Shown piece after piece: positions 8,373 to 18,977 of a stretch of DNA of 64,000 bases. The stretch is from assembly GCF_945859705.1 (NCBI RefSeq), contig NC_079137.1:56142552-56206551 (forward strand). The letters are read 5' to 3'. This stretch comes from Episyrphus balteatus (lineage: Eukaryota > Arthropoda > Insecta > Diptera > Syrphidae). Both the position numbers and the translations under genes were made by a program. How positions within the stretch are numbered: position 1 is the first letter of the stretch; the number at the start of each line of letters is the position of its first letter. The notes under the pieces are model-generated. The model ran no database searches. It saw nothing but the letters and a program-made list of their open reading frames with translations, and was not told the origin of the DNA.

Positions 8373-11105
8373 GTGTAGTTGGCGAACGAATTAGTTCAAT
8401 AAACTAGTTCATTACAGTGAACTTAGTTCATCTACTTAGTACAATTTAGTTCACGATTTACAAAAGAGAATTTTTTTTCGATCCATTGGGGCGTATTCAA
8501 AGACACTGTATAAGCTCCTTTTAAGAAAAGCTCGTTTTTGGAAAAACTCCAGTTTGAATTAAACAACAACTATGAATGTGGGCCATTGTATTTGGAATTT
8601 CTCTCTAATGTCATTTCATCAACAAAAACCAATTGTTGTTTTCACTGAGATACACTAAACAACGAAACTTTGCAATTTCATTAATTTTTACTTGGTAAAA
8701 AGCTTTCAATTCCATCGACATTTAACATCTCATAATGTTCGATTTTCCTGCACATCTGGGGTCGAACTATGTGTCCCTATCGTTTTCTAATAAAACTGGT
8801 CTGCAAGGAAATCCTCCTTTAAATAAAACTATACTTTTCTAAAGGTTTTTTGTATGCTGATTCCGAATCTGAAGTCAGAATTGACCTAGCACGTCACGTT
8901 TTTTTTTTTTTTTTAGATATTTCCGTTAGGAAATCTCAAAAACCCATTTTTTTTGCTGTTTTCGAAGAAATATTTTGGCACAATGTAATCTTTTTCACTT
9001 AAAATTGATACGGTTTATGAAAGAATTTATTTTTTTTCTTTCAAATGCAATTTCAAGCTTCTCAATATATCTTTCTCTCCTTCTTCTCCGAGATATCTTA
9101 ATTTAAGTAAGTTTAATAGGTTTGGCATATCTTACCATAAAGAAACTGATCTCTAAAAATTAATATATCTTTCTCCCTAGAACAAAAGTATATTTTTCTA
9201 ATGGACTTTAGTGTGCTGATTTTGAATCCAAACTTAGCTCTGGTTTTTGAGATAAAGTAGTTTTTTTGAGATTAAAAAAAAAAACTTGATTTTGTGATAC
9301 TTGTATGCGAATATCTTAAAATCCTGACGTAATAGAATTTTTTTGGCTTCGAATTCTAACTCAGCACATCAAAAACTATATGAAAAGTGTACTATTGATT
9401 CTAGGAGAAACAAGGCAGTTTATCAAATGTTTTATTACAAATAAGATATTTCTAAATAGAAAAATAGTTTTACAAAACACGTAAAAATTTTGTTTAATGT
9501 ATTTTATTTTGGGTTTCTTTACATATTTGACTTTTTAAATATAATAGGCGTTGATATTTTACATTTCCCTTAATGAAAGTGCTTTTGTTCATGTAGGATT
9601 TACTAAAAAGTGAAGGATTGCGAAATATCTGCTTTTTTTTTGTCAATCAGTATTTAAAAAAATGAGTAAACATAAATGTAAAAGAACATATTTGGTGTCA
9701 ATCGATAGGTCATATTATGAAGAATAAGTCCTTCAAATTTAAGTTCAATGCGACAAATAGTTTTAATTTTATACAAGTTCAAATGAATCTAAAAGTTTGA
9801 TTTTTTAGAAACTACTCACATTTTTCAAACATCATTTTTACAAAAATGGTACCTGATAGAATTTTTCTGAAACCAGATTTAGATTCAGGAAATTCTAGTC
9901 TTTCATAATATCAAAAAATTATTTGAAGGAGAAAAAAAAAGGTAAATTTTGCAGACCAGTGTAATTAAATAGAGACAGAAATGGTCAAAACGTTCACGTA
10001 TGATCGTAATCGTGTGCCGTAATTCGACCCCTGGATTTGAAGAAGAATTTCTTATAAATAAAAGATTCAGAAACTAAAGTGCATATGAAATAGTCTTTAT
10101 GGAGAAAATACAGTTTTTCTGTTCTACCTCAAGATTTAGATTTAGAATTGTCAATGTCACTTGGTCCAGGTACCAGCGTTTCTTTTTCAAGTAGGTACCA
10201 CTACTCTGATTTCTAAGTACAAACAAGTTCCTGTTAATCTGTCTTTTCCTAAAATTATTTAAAGCAACATTACTAACTGAACTCTGAACTCCAAAAAAGT
10301 AAATTAGGATAAAAACAAATTCTCAAGTTGAAACAAAAAATCCTCTAGTTGTTTTCAACTTCGAGTGGATAAAATCGCCGTAAATTTATTTTTATTAAAT
10401 TGGTGTTTGTTTTATATGTAGAATGCTTTAATTTTACTTAAATTTGGGTACAGTTTGAATAAGCTCTTTTTATTTGCCATGCCAAGGTCGTTTAGTTTCC
10501 TCTCACATATTTAAAAACACACTGGTTTTAAACAAACAAAAAAGAAAAAAACCAAAAAAAGCAAGACAGAAAAGAGACGAATCTTGATGAATTGCAACTA
10601 CTAGATATTGGGGCATGTGGTCTTCATATTTTTCATGGAACCATAAAGGCTGGGTTCACCAGTATTTCTTAGAACCTTCATCATCTTCCAAAAAAGCAGT
10701 CTGTTGAATAACCTAAAAAACTTCTTTAAAGACAAGTTCTTTGATTTCAAGCTTTCATTATTTTTATACTATTGTATCGAAACTTGATTTTTTTTAAATA
10801 AAATATCAAGGCGAAAAACCTTCAGGATAAAAAGACTTACTATGACGAATACTAAAAAAAAATCGAAAAGATCTTAAATATTACCGATTGATTTAAGTCT
10901 TATCTAATCTAAGAGAAACTTTATACTTTACTTTAACAGAAAATCGAGAAATTTAAAAGTTTAACTCGAAGGCGGCAAATTAATTAATAATGTAGGTACC
11001 TATTCTCCAAAATAGAAAAAGAATACCATTGAGGTATGATCTCGAGTTTAAACCCTACAAAAATATTATAAGTAAATATTTAAATTTTTTTTTTAATTTG
11101 TATAG
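8373..11105. other. unassigned intron or intergenic sequence
   Basis: No gene recognised. At 8388-8462 TAGTTCA recurs four times. Three diverged related segments lie at about 8820-8895, 9185-9255 and (inverse) 9330-9415, sharing ACTATACTTTTC..GCTGATT..GAATC. They look like the arms of an old inverted-repeat element. The rest is AT-rich with long T runs. If the BACK-TLDc gene starts farther left, this is intron. Confidence 0.4.
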
Positions 11106-12383
11106 GTGCAAAATGTGCAGCATCATTTATGGAAAGATGTATTATCTACATTGGAGAAAATGCCAGCGAATGTGTTAAAACAAATGCCTTTCTCAATTTA
11201 ACCAAGGATGGATTAATAAAGCTTATTTCATCAGATTATGTAAGAAAAATTAACTTTTCTCAGATTGAATCTTCCCTAACTTAATTTTTCTTTTAGTTTT
11301 GTTTAGAAGAAGAAGATGTTTGGCGTTGTGTCCTGGCTTGGGCTAAAAATCAAGCCGGTGTAACTCAACCGACAGCCCATTGGACTGAAGAGGAACGTGC
11401 TCGAGTTTGTCAGCATTTATCTGGTGTTATGGGTCATGTTCGACTTTTACTTATCGATAGTCAAGTATTTGCCGAAGAAGTTGAACCAACTGGTGCTGTT
11501 CCAATGGAATTATCCTTGGAACGTTATCGTTATGCAGCTTTGCATTCGAATAAAATGGGGGGTGCAAATGGTAGTGGTGGTGTTGGTGGTGCTGTTGCAC
11601 CTCCAGCTATTCCAATTCCTACTGGGCCTTTGTCTGAAGATGACAAACGCTTGCAGCCACGTTTGATGATGAACATGTTTCCAGGATCGAATATTCTTAA
11701 GAATGATAAGCTACATCTTCAAGGAGTTCTTAATGGATGGTATGGTGTTCCAAAACAAACATGGCGTCTCGTTTATAGAGCATCGACTCATGGATTTGGA
11801 TCTGCTACTTTTCACAGATTTTGTGATGGAATTGCACCTTGTTTTGTCATTGGACTGGTATGTTGTACATGGTTTACACATATAATTTTTATAAAAATTT
11901 CAATCTTAGGGAAGTCGTGGTGAAATCAGTGGAGGTTTTACTGATGTAGCTTGGGCCAAGACTAGCCGCAAAGGTGGTTACATACACTCGGAGCGAGCAT
12001 TCCTATTTACCTTCAATTCAAACAACGATTCTCAACCGGCCAAATTCGATGTTGTTAAGAAGCCCTATGCCATTTGCTATCATCCAGAGTAAGGATTCTG
12101 GGATTGAGATTATGAAATTTCTCATTTTCTTTTTAATTTTCAACTTTTCAGTTGTGGGCCGATTTTTGTTGCTGGAGCAGATTTATTATTTTCGAATAAT
12201 TGCAACACAAACATGGATTCATATTCAAATCTTCCACATAGTTATGATGGACCCAATGCCAGTTATATGCCATTATTTGGTGATTACAATTTTACAGTTG
12301 TTGATTATGAAGTTTATACACCGGCAGCAGCTGCCCCAGCTAATAATCAACAAGGAGTGAAAATAAAATACGATAGATATTAA
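11106..12383 (+). CDS. BACK-TLDc domain protein, 3' exons (probable BTB-BACK-TLDc protein)
   Basis: Four exons join in frame: 11106-11239, 11297-11857, 11910-12088 and 12152-12383. They give 367 visible residues ending in a TAA. Every intron has GT..AG borders (GTAAGA, GTATGT and GTAAGG donors). The first exon has an acceptor (TTTGTATAG) and no start, so upstream exons are missing. Residues 1-110 or so resemble a BACK domain (FMERCIIYIGENASECV; then FCLEEEDVWRCVLAWAK). A low-complexity Gly/Ala/Pro linker follows. The rest is a TLDc domain: WRLVYRASTHGFGSATFH, CDGIAPCFVIGLGSRGEISG, GGFTDVAWAK, then CGPIFVAGADLLFSNNCNTN and SYSNLPHSYD, ending DYNFTVVDYEVY. Established TLDc proteins are linked to oxidative-stress protection and V-ATPase regulation; whether this one acts so is inference. 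An N-terminal BTB domain is expected from the BACK context but is not seen. Gene name not assigned. Confidence 0.92.
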
Positions 12384-12536
12384 GACAAAATTTAATTAAG
12401 ATTTTAGAATATTTTCCAAGTTTTATTTGTTTCGAACAGTATTAGAATTTCTTGCCCACTTTTTTTTAAATCACACTTGTTTTAAGATTTAGAATTATTC
12501 CATTTGGATGAAAAAAAAATGATAAGGCGCTTCCAA

Positions 12537-12542
12537 AATAAA
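12537..12542 (+). promoter_or_regulatory. candidate poly(A) signal of the BACK-TLDc gene
   Basis: AATAAA 154 bp after the TAA at 12381-12383. The downstream sequence is T-rich (about 12570-12585). Another A-rich AATAAA occurs near 12645, so the exact site used is uncertain. Confidence 0.5.
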
Positions 12543-12988
12543 AACTAAATTAAAATTATAAAAAAAATATTATAGTTTTTTTTAACAACAAATTAATGCT
12601 TTAAGGAGTTGAAAAAGTTTGATTAAAATTTCAGATGAGTTCAAAATAAATTAAGAAAAAACTATGCTTTTTAAATATTACTTAAATCGGTTATACTTTA
12701 ACAGCCCTATTTATAAACTCATCATAGACAGTGCGTAGCATTATGTACTCTTTATAATGTCTTTAAACAAAAAATTGTTATTTATAATATTTATGCAACG
12801 TTTAATAGAGGTTGTATAAGCTAAACGCGTTTTTAGGTTGCTTAGATCCTGAATAAGAATATATTTTGCTTAAATGTCAGTTGAACATCACATCATTGTC
12901 ACAAAAAGAAAACACAACAATGATTTGTATACTTTTTATTGACGAAATTAGTTTTCCTCTTTGTTTTTTTATTTCATAATCAAAAGTG

Positions 12989-13196
12989 ATAGTGAGGCGG
13001 CTTAGCATTAATAATCATTTTTATCAAAAAAACAAAACCGACTTCCATGATTCAAAACGGGGTTTTATGGTTTTTTCAATAGTTCCTATGGCTTTAACTG
13101 AACGAAATTGAAATGGGACCACACTGCAGCCACCAGCTTTTCAATACAAAAAGAATTATCAAAATTGGTTGACTCTGTGGAAAGTTATGCGGTAAC

Positions 13197-13241
<45 letters not shown>

Positions 13242-14249
13242 AGACGAATTGAATACCTCCTCCTTTTTGGAAGTCGGTAAAAAAGAGTTCAATCGTGCAC
13301 TTTGTGATAAAAGCATGAAATTAACATCGTTGGTAGTACTCAATTTAAGAGTTATTTTGAGATATTGGGCCACCTTGTATTCCATTCGGAAGGGTAGATA
13401 CAAGACTTTTTCTGTGTTGCACTCGATTTGTTGCATATCGTAGTATAGGCAATGAAATATTGTATTAATATGATACATGATTTCGAGGTATTTTCTAACG
13501 CCCGATCGAATAAAATCAATACCAAATTGTCTCAACCATCATGTAAAAAGTTATTGGACTCTTTATGAATTGTCTTTTACTCAAAGAGCAAGAGTCAAAA
13601 TATTATCAAGTACTCCTTGAAAAAAAGTGGTAGGTTGATAAAATTTCGTTTGGACGTTTCATATACCATAGAAAAAAATAATAAAATATGTTCATCAAAA
13701 AATTTCAGGTCAAAGGGTGTTTTTTTAGCGAGAAAGAAAACTTTTGAAATGGTACCATTGCAGCACATGGAAAATTTTTGCATTTTTTTGAACCGCATAT
13801 ATATTTTATACATCGTATGAGAATCAAAAATAATCAAAAAATGAATTATATTTACCATGGAACATTGAATTTTCATGCAAGACTTAAATTGCTTGCTTTT
13901 ATTTTTTATTAAATTTTCATACAAATTAATATTTTGAAGGAGTGAGGTGCAAAAGTAAAAGTATGAAAAATAATTGTGCAGTTTGTGATAAAAGGATCAA
14001 ATTAATAGGATTGTTCGTTCAAAATTACCTCGAAATCATGTATTATATTAATAAAAAGGTTTCATCAGCTATACTATGATATGCAACAATGCGGGTGCAA
14101 CACAGAAAATCTCTTGTATCTACGCTCCTGGATGGAATACAAAGTGGTCCAATATCTCAAAATAACTCTAATATTGAGTAATACCCATGATATAAATTTC
14201 ATGCTTTTATCACAAAGTGCACGATTTAGATGCTAAGCCGCCTCACTAT
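12989..14249. mobile_element. TIR element with long inverted arms, containing an inserted repeat
   Basis: The ends ATAGTGAGGCGGCTTAGCAT (12989-13008) and ATGCTAAGCCGCCTCACTAT (14230-14249) are a perfect 20-bp inverted repeat. Long diverged arms (about 13295-13500 and 13970-14225) are also inverse: both read TTTGTGATAAAAGCATGAAA, then GAGATATTGGnCCAC, then TTCTGTGTTGCAC. On the left, about 280 bp separate the end from the arm. That stretch (13020-13295) carries CAAAACCGACTTCCATGA, AAAGTTATGCGGTAACAAAC, a run of nearly 40 A, and CCTCCTCCTTTTTGGAAGTC. It looks like a separate dispersed repeat inserted in the arm. No transposase is visible. Confidence 0.8.
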
Positions 14250-14810
14250 GAACAATTTGTAATGAAATAAAATAATAAATAATAAATTGTGTTTTTTAGA
14301 GATTTTTTCCTGATATGAATTCTTACGAGGACTTTTGTCCGCAGTTGACAAATGTGTGTTTTCATTTTGCATCTTTCTCTTTTAAAGCCTTTTGTTTTTT
14401 TTTTACACAGAAATGATTAATGTAGGTATAATTTTTTTTATTGTCAACAAAAAACAAATGAGAAATCGTATTTTCTTTTAGAAGTTTTCTTCCTTAAATA
14501 CCTATGACGAGAACTTTTGCTCACGTTTTTGTTTTTTGTTTATTTTCGAATCATGTAGTTATTTTTTCGACAGTTGGAGTTGTTTGTCGTTATAAAAAGT
14601 ACTTATTATCCTTTTTTAGTACTTATTTGGACACAAACCTAGCATAATTATAATGGCTAAGAAAATGTTTTAATAAATAGAAATTTAGGTAACGTCGCAT
14701 AGAGGCTACGTAAAACTTTATGCATTGTATAACTATGAAGCCGTTTAGAGCTGTTTAGCGAAATCTAATAAATAAGGCTGTAAATCTATTCAATTATTAT
14801 TTTTTTATAA

Positions 14811-14995
14811 GGTTTTATGGTGTTTTAGTTTGGTAAGAAAATCAATTTATTTTTTGATCTAAATCTGTCAAAAAACTGTTGTAGCGACTACTTAATTATA
14901 GTGGAGCAGATCAAAAATTGTTTTTTTTTTGACAGATTTAGATCAAAAAATAAATTGATTTTTTTACCAAACGAAAACACCACTAAACAACTCGA
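14811..14995. mobile_element. hairpin MITE, TTTGGTAA..GATCTAAATCTGTC arms
   Basis: The left arm (14818-14880) reads TGGTGTTTTAGTTTGGTAAG and on to TTTTTTGATCTAAATCTGTC. The right arm (14931-14990) is its inverse with few mismatches. The loop of about 50 bp includes GTAGCGACTACTTAATTATAG. No coding content. Confidence 0.8.
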
Positions 14996-14999
14996 CAAA

Positions 15000-16099
15000 A
15001 AAAAAAAAAACTCATTACAAAAAAATTTAAGTGAAATTGATCAAAAATAATAATTATCTGCATTACTTGTTATAACTTAAAAATAACACTAAAAAATAGG
15101 AAAATGGTCCGCCCTTAAAATGAGTATTCTTCTCAGAAATTATATAGAATTGGATCCCCTACTTGTGCAATTAAGAATTCGTTTCTCAATATTCTTTAAT
15201 TCTTTCCGACCAAATTCTGAATATGACCCGAAAATTGTGTTTATACATATTTCTAAATTCTGTTGATTCAAACATATATATTTAAGTTCTGGTAGGTATA
15301 GTTATGAAGGGTTTTAGATATTTGTGCCACCATCAAAAAACTTATCCTATATAAAATATTATAAGGCGCTCCATCAACAATACCATCATTAAAAAATATG
15401 GATAGTTTTCAAAATAAAATTTCGTTGAACCAGAAGTAAGATCTCGAGTAGGTATGGTAAAAAAGAAGTTTTTCTATTTTAAGATTTTAGTAAAATTTTA
15501 ATAAATATTTTAGTAAAAGAGTTTTAAAAAACAAAAATCAATAATGGGAGCAGGAAGTAAAATACTGTTGCAAAGTATTGATTTTTCGAAATTTCACAAG
15601 AATTGCATTTTGAAAATGACACACTTCTGTTTAAGAATTTCAAAATACGAAATTTTGAATAAACGGATTGTTGATGATCATGAGCTTGATATTAATTTCT
15701 GTCATATTGTTCGGCTATTGCCAAACAGAACTAAAAAATTAGATTATGATATGATAAAGTTAAATAATTGTTTAATATTAATACTTTTATTCAAAACCAC
15801 TATATTTAAAATCTAACAAGAATTTACAAAAATATATACTTCTATGTAAAAATTTATAAGTTGGTCACTGTGGCGAATGCGTATTATTTTTGTAATACAA
15901 AAATTTCTAAGACTTTAAAAATACACAGTTGGTCATCTTTGACTTTTTTGAGAAAAAATAAAAATGCGGTTTTATTGCAATTTCTTTGAATATTACGTCT
16001 GCAAAGTTTAGTCAAAATCGTTAGAACAGTTTTCGAGTTATTTGGTATAACTTGAAAAATTTGTATAGGAGGTATAATTTCTAAGTGAGATATAAATAA
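15000..16099. other. unassigned AT-rich spacer
   Basis: No gene seen. A motif TGGTCACTGTGGCGAATGCG (15862) recurs as TGGTCACTGTGGTGTATGCG at 19511, each followed by TATTATTT or TAATATTT, so a short dispersed repeat starts or ends at both places. A 90-codon open frame at 15544-15816 has no recognisable family. Confidence 0.4.
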
Positions 16100-17293
16100 A
16101 ATGCACGACTGGGTCGCACGTACTTGCTCTTGTAGTTCACAGTATCTTTATCTTAAATATCTATTGGAAATTTAAGATTTTGTAGAAAAAAAAATAAAAA
16201 AAAAAAAAAATCAAAAGTTTAAAAATTAAATTAAAAAATTTTTTTTTTTTTTCAAAAATGTTTTTAAAAATTTTTTTTTTTAACATTTTATACCTAATGA
16301 TCTCTGTAAATTTTAAATAAAATAACTAATGCTTTGATAACGCAACGCCATATTTCCATTCTCACCAAATTTATATACGTTGTCTAAAAACAAAATTTCA
16401 AAAAAAATAAATGTACCGTTTTCGAAAATTTGATTTTTCAAAAAAAAATTTTCAAATTTTTTTTAAAAATCCAAAAATTATTTTTTTCAAAATTTTATTT
16501 TTGGTTTATATTTAAATTATATAAATGCTTCTTCACAAAAAGTTTTGTTGAAATCGAATAATCAGTTTTGGAGATAATCGGATTTGAAAAAAACGGTTCT
16601 ATGGCAGGTACCGTTAATAATGATTTTCAAAAAAAATTTTTTTCATTAGAAGATAGACCTTAACTTTAAACTAACATTTGAATTTTTTAAACAAAATCGT
16701 TAGAGCCGTTTTTGAGATATTTCAATTTTACTAAAATCGGTATAGGTATGACAAGTACCGTTATTTTTGGTCCAAAAAAATTAATTCCAAAAACCCCTCT
16801 GGAGAGTCGCCAAATAACGCTGCATACCAGGTTTGACATCAATCGGTCCATCCGTTTAGGCTGTAGCTCCTTATACAGAGAGACAGACAGACTGACAGAC
16901 AGACAGACTGACAGACTGACAGACTGACAGACTGACAGACTGACAGACTGACAGACTGACAGACTGACAGACTGACAGACTGACAGACTGACAGACTGAC
17001 AGACTGACAGACTGACAGACTGACAGACTGACAGACTGACAGACTGACAGACTGACAGACTGACAGACTGACAGACTGACAGACTGACAGACTGACAGAC
17101 TGACAGACTGACAGACTGACAGACTGACAGACTGACAGACTGACAGACTGACAGACTGACAGACTGACAGACTGACAGACTGACAGACTGACAGACTGAC
17201 AGACTGACAGACTGACAGACTGACAGACTGACAGACTGACAGACTGACAGACTGACAGACTGACAGACTGACAGACTGACAGACTGACAGACT

Positions 17294-17355
<62 letters not shown>

Positions 17356-17356
17356 A

Positions 17357-17452
<96 letters not shown>

Positions 17453-17820
17453 GGACTTCCGGGACCAACTTTTTTGGCATTGTCTACCATCGGAAAAATG
17501 TTATCTCAACTTTTTTTTTTTTTTACGAATGCATAACTTGATATATAGTACCTATATCGCAAGTAAAAAAACGGGTCTAGGGAATTACGTAAAAATCATC
17601 TGTACCAAGTTTCAAGCAAATCCATCCATCCGTTTAGGCCCTAGCTCGATGTACAGATGGACGCACAGACGCACACACGCACAGACGCACAGACCGACGG
17701 ACGGCATGACGAAAACCACTTTTTTGATCTTCTCCATCATCGTAATGTTGGTTTTGATTAAAACCTCGATTTTTTTTTTCTACACGAAACCAATACTTGC
17801 CCTATAGAGCAAGTAAAAAA
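16100..17820. mobile_element. dispersed repeat family B, TACTTGCTCT ends, with internal microsatellite
   Basis: TACTTGCTCTTGTAG (16121-16135) near the left end is the inverse of CTATAGAGCAAGTA (17802-17815) at the right end, allowing one mismatch. The inside carries a motif seen twice here, CATCCGTTTAGGC..AGCTC (about 16850 and 17628), each followed by an ACAGAC-type tandem tract. A matching left end (ACTGGGTCTCACGAACTTGC) lies at 59784-59803. An inverse partial copy lies inside the hAT-like element at about 44880-45200. No transposase is seen. Confidence 0.65.
16875..17456. repeat. microsatellite: GACTGACA octamer block joined to GACA tetramer block
   Basis: From about 16902 to 17296 the sequence is nearly pure GACTGACA (roughly 49 units). 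From about 17296 to 17450 it is GACA (roughly 39 units) with one GAAA interruption, ending ACGGAC. The two long open frames on the - strand (Ser-Val-Cys-Leu/Gln repeats) are artefacts of a period divisible into stop-free codons. Confidence 0.98.
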
Positions 17821-17891
17821 CAAAAAAAAAAAAAAAACTCAAAATTGTATAAGAATCATCTCATCAGTGTTAGGACTGAAATGTAAGGGTT

Positions 17892-18527
17892 ACACCGGCA
17901 CACAAAATAAAAAAAGTGTCATGTACCAGGAACCAGACCTATCTTTCTATATGTTTTTGGGCACGCTGAATCTGAATTTCAAGTCCGTTTGGCCCTGTCA
18001 CCCTCCAGTTTTGAGTAAAATACAAAAAACTGAAAAAAAAAGGAAGTTTTTTGCCTTTTTTGGGGTCTTTTTTACATTTTTCTCAAAACTGGAAGGTGAC
18101 CGGGCAAAACGGACTTGAAATTCGGATTCAGAGAGTCCAGAAACTTATAGAAAGATAGGTCTGGTTCCTGGTACATACAACTTTTTTTTTGGTATGCTGG
18201 CACTGTAGCGAAATGTCACTTTCATCCCCGGCACACAAAAAAAAAGTTCCATGTGCCAGGAACCAGACCTAATTTTCTATATGTTTTTGGACCCGCTGAA
18301 TTCGAATTTCAAGTCCGTTTTGCCCGAACACCCTTTAGTTTTGAGAAAAATGTAAAAAACTCCAAAAAAAAGTCATAAAAATCACAACAAAATGCAGTCA
18401 CAGCTCAAAACTGGAGGGTGACCGGGCCAAACGGACTTAAAATTCGGATTCAGCGTGCCTAAAAACATATATAAAGATAGGTCTGGTTCCTGTTACATGA
18501 CACTTTTTTCATTTTGTGTGCCGGTGT
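17892..18527. mobile_element. foldback element with four alternating inverted arms
   Basis: The outer ends ACACCGGCACACAAAAT (17892-17908) and ATTTTGTGTGCCGGTGT (18511-18527) are perfectly inverse. Inside, arms of about 120 bp alternate in orientation: 17892-18010 (+), 18074-18200 (-), 18229-18345 (+) and 18405-18527 (-). Each carries CAGGAACCAGACCTA, CGCTGAAT, TTCAAGTCCGTTTnGCCC and the GTTTTGAG end, or their inverse. It is therefore two hairpins in tandem, or a hairpin that was duplicated. No coding content. Confidence 0.9.
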
Positions 18528-18827
18528 TATCAGTGAGAAAAGGGAAATACATATTTTCTATACAATTTTTCTCTTTTCAGTGTAGGAGAATCCGATTACT
18601 AGTTGAGGGGCGGTATTGCAGGTATTGCAATCATAACAATACATCTGTGGCAATATGTCTGTAGCTGTAGCTTATGTATAAGAAATTTTTAAATATTACA
18701 TTTTCAATAATATTTTTTTAAAGATTTTAATTTTAATTGAACTAAAATTTGTGTCTAAACTTATGAGTGTAAATTCAAACTTTCTGTAATTTGCTTTTTA
18801 TATTAAAAATTACGTAAAGAGAAATAA

Positions 18828-18977
18828 AGATAGCTAGAAGAATAATATGTTGATGGTGATGACCTTTTTGTTGATAATTATATGTTTTTAAACTGGGCTT
18901 TAGGTCAATGAAAAATACAAAAATATATTTGTTTTCATTGACCTAAAGCCCAGTTTAAAAACATAGATAGCTAGAAG
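18828..18977. repeat. perfect 34-bp hairpin bracketed by 13-bp direct repeats
   Basis: The arms at 18881-18914 and 18932-18965 are perfect inverses of 34 bp, starting TATGTTTTTAAACTGGGCTT, around a 17-bp AT loop. AGATAGCTAGAAG occurs at 18828-18840 and again at 18965-18977. The structure could be a very small MITE with its flanks, or a transcribed hairpin. Confidence 0.85.

Noticed and set aside
13185..13535. 116-codon - strand and 111-codon + strand frames
   Set aside because: Both read through the poly(A)/poly(T) run inside a TIR element and have no family signature.
16687..17490. 267- and 213-codon - strand open frames rich in Ser-Val-Cys-Leu/Gln
   Set aside because: They are translations of the GACTGACA/GACA microsatellite, which happens to lack stops; no start context or family.
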